A stretch of 5,888 bases of DNA, taken from the NCBI GenBank assembly GCA_900553245.1, contig USCP01000126.1, forward strand, positions 1-5,888, in the 5' to 3' direction. Positions 5,665 to 5,888 of the stretch are shown here, one piece after another. Under the pieces are notes generated by a model. It had not been told where the DNA came from. It searched no databases and saw nothing but the letters and a program-made list of their open reading frames with translations. Source of the stretch: an uncultured Peptococcaceae bacterium (GTDB lineage: Bacteria; Bacillota; Peptococcia; Peptococcales; Peptococcaceae). Position 1 is the stretch's first letter, and the number at the start of each line of letters is the position of its first letter. The translations under genes were made by a program, and so were the position numbers.

Positions 5665-5888
5665 AAACCATTCAAAAGAAAATCATGGCCATGCTCATGA
5701 TGGCCATGCTGGTGTTGATGGGCGTCTGTCCATCTCCGGCGAGTGCCGACAATGAGGTGGGCCGTGTGTTGCTCACACCGATTTGCATGAACGACGGCAA
5801 GACCGTCAAGGGCACGGCCTTTGCAATCTACCGCGTGGCGGATTTTAACGCAGGCAAGTTTACAGTGGTGGATGCCCTCAAGGGCGCG
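5661..5888 (+). CDS. Secreted pilin-like protein (probable minor or basal pilin), 3' end outside window
   Basis: Only the first 76 codons are visible. It starts MKTIQKK, followed by a methionine-rich hydrophobic segment and a likely signal peptidase site after ASA (residue 29). The mature part begins with a strand, then KGTAFAIYRVADFNAGKFT, which resembles the first strands of SpaA/Cna-B prealbumin-like domains (G-A-x-F-x-L-Y-x-V pattern). Its position after a class C sortase, with start and stop overlapping, fits a minor or basal pilin, but anchor and isopeptide residues cannot be seen. A Cys at residue 23 lacks a good lipobox. The frame was read directly from the sequence and is open to the window end. 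Base composition is like the sortase and unlike the backbone pilin. Confidence 0.8.
   Translation, partial: MKTIQKKIMAMLMMAMLVLMGVCPSPASADNEVGRVLLTPICMNDGKTVKGTAFAIYRVADFNAGKFTVVDALKGA
5685..5714 (+). repeat. Tandem 15-bp repeat in a signal-peptide coding region
   Basis: ATGGCCATGCTCATG (5685-5699) is followed immediately by ATGGCCATGCTGGTG (5700-5714), matching at 13 of 15 bases. It encodes MAMLM and MAMLV in the hydrophobic core of the signal peptide. The unit is five codons, so copy-number change would keep the frame. Confidence 0.75.

Noticed and set aside
5712..5732. Lipobox at Cys23 of the last protein
   Set aside because: The residues before the Cys (L-M-G-V) do not fit a lipobox, which needs a small residue at -1, and an ASA signal peptidase I site follows.

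Overview
The window is part of a sortase-dependent pilus locus from a Gram-positive bacterium. All real genes are on the + strand in one tight run. The evidence is two LPxTG-type sorting signals, Cna-B/SpaA-type pilin domains and a complete class C (pilus-polymerising) sortase. I cannot name the species. Moderate GC outside the pilin gene, strong AGGAGG-type ribosome binding sites and these families suggest a mucosal or gut Bacillota (Clostridia/Erysipelotrichia type) or Coriobacteriia, but this is inference.

Layout. Positions 3-3198 hold a very large surface adhesin, the probable tip pilin, whose 5' end lies outside the window. It has about a dozen GGFxG (GLUG-like) repeats, a low-complexity Thr/Lys/Glu/Ala linker between the third and fourth repeats, one C-terminal Cna-B domain and an LPETG anchor. 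The reading frame is broken near 1617: a repeat reading GGC GGC TTT GCC elsewhere in the gene reads GGC GGC TTT A GCC here. The gene is therefore split into an upstream part (to 1628) and a downstream part (1606-3198). After a 54-nt gap with a good ribosome binding site, 3253-4755 encodes the backbone pilin: signal peptide, N-terminal domain, K-N isopeptide D2 domain, C-terminal Cna-B/SpaA domain with E-box, and LPGTG. The 87-nt gap after it contains a perfect 10-bp hairpin and a smaller GNRA-loop hairpin next to the ribosome binding site of the class C sortase (4843-5664). The sortase stop overlaps (ATGA) the start of another secreted protein (5661 to the window end), probably a minor or basal pilin, cut off by the window.

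How the genes work together. The sortase would cleave the backbone pilin at LPGTG and join it to a lysine of the next subunit to build the shaft. The adhesin (LPETG) would sit at the tip, and the last protein may be the base or an accessory subunit. If the frame break is real, the adhesin would be secreted without an anchor, leaving a shaft without its tip.

The main points for a second look are the frame break, the distinctly AT-rich body of the backbone pilin gene compared with its flanks (possible allele exchange), the hairpin between pilin and sortase, and the absence of two usual motifs (YPK pilin motif; DP-aromatic sortase lid). I see no RNA genes, CRISPR arrays, insertion sequences or origins. 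The system belongs to a known class; its unusual aspects are in the details.
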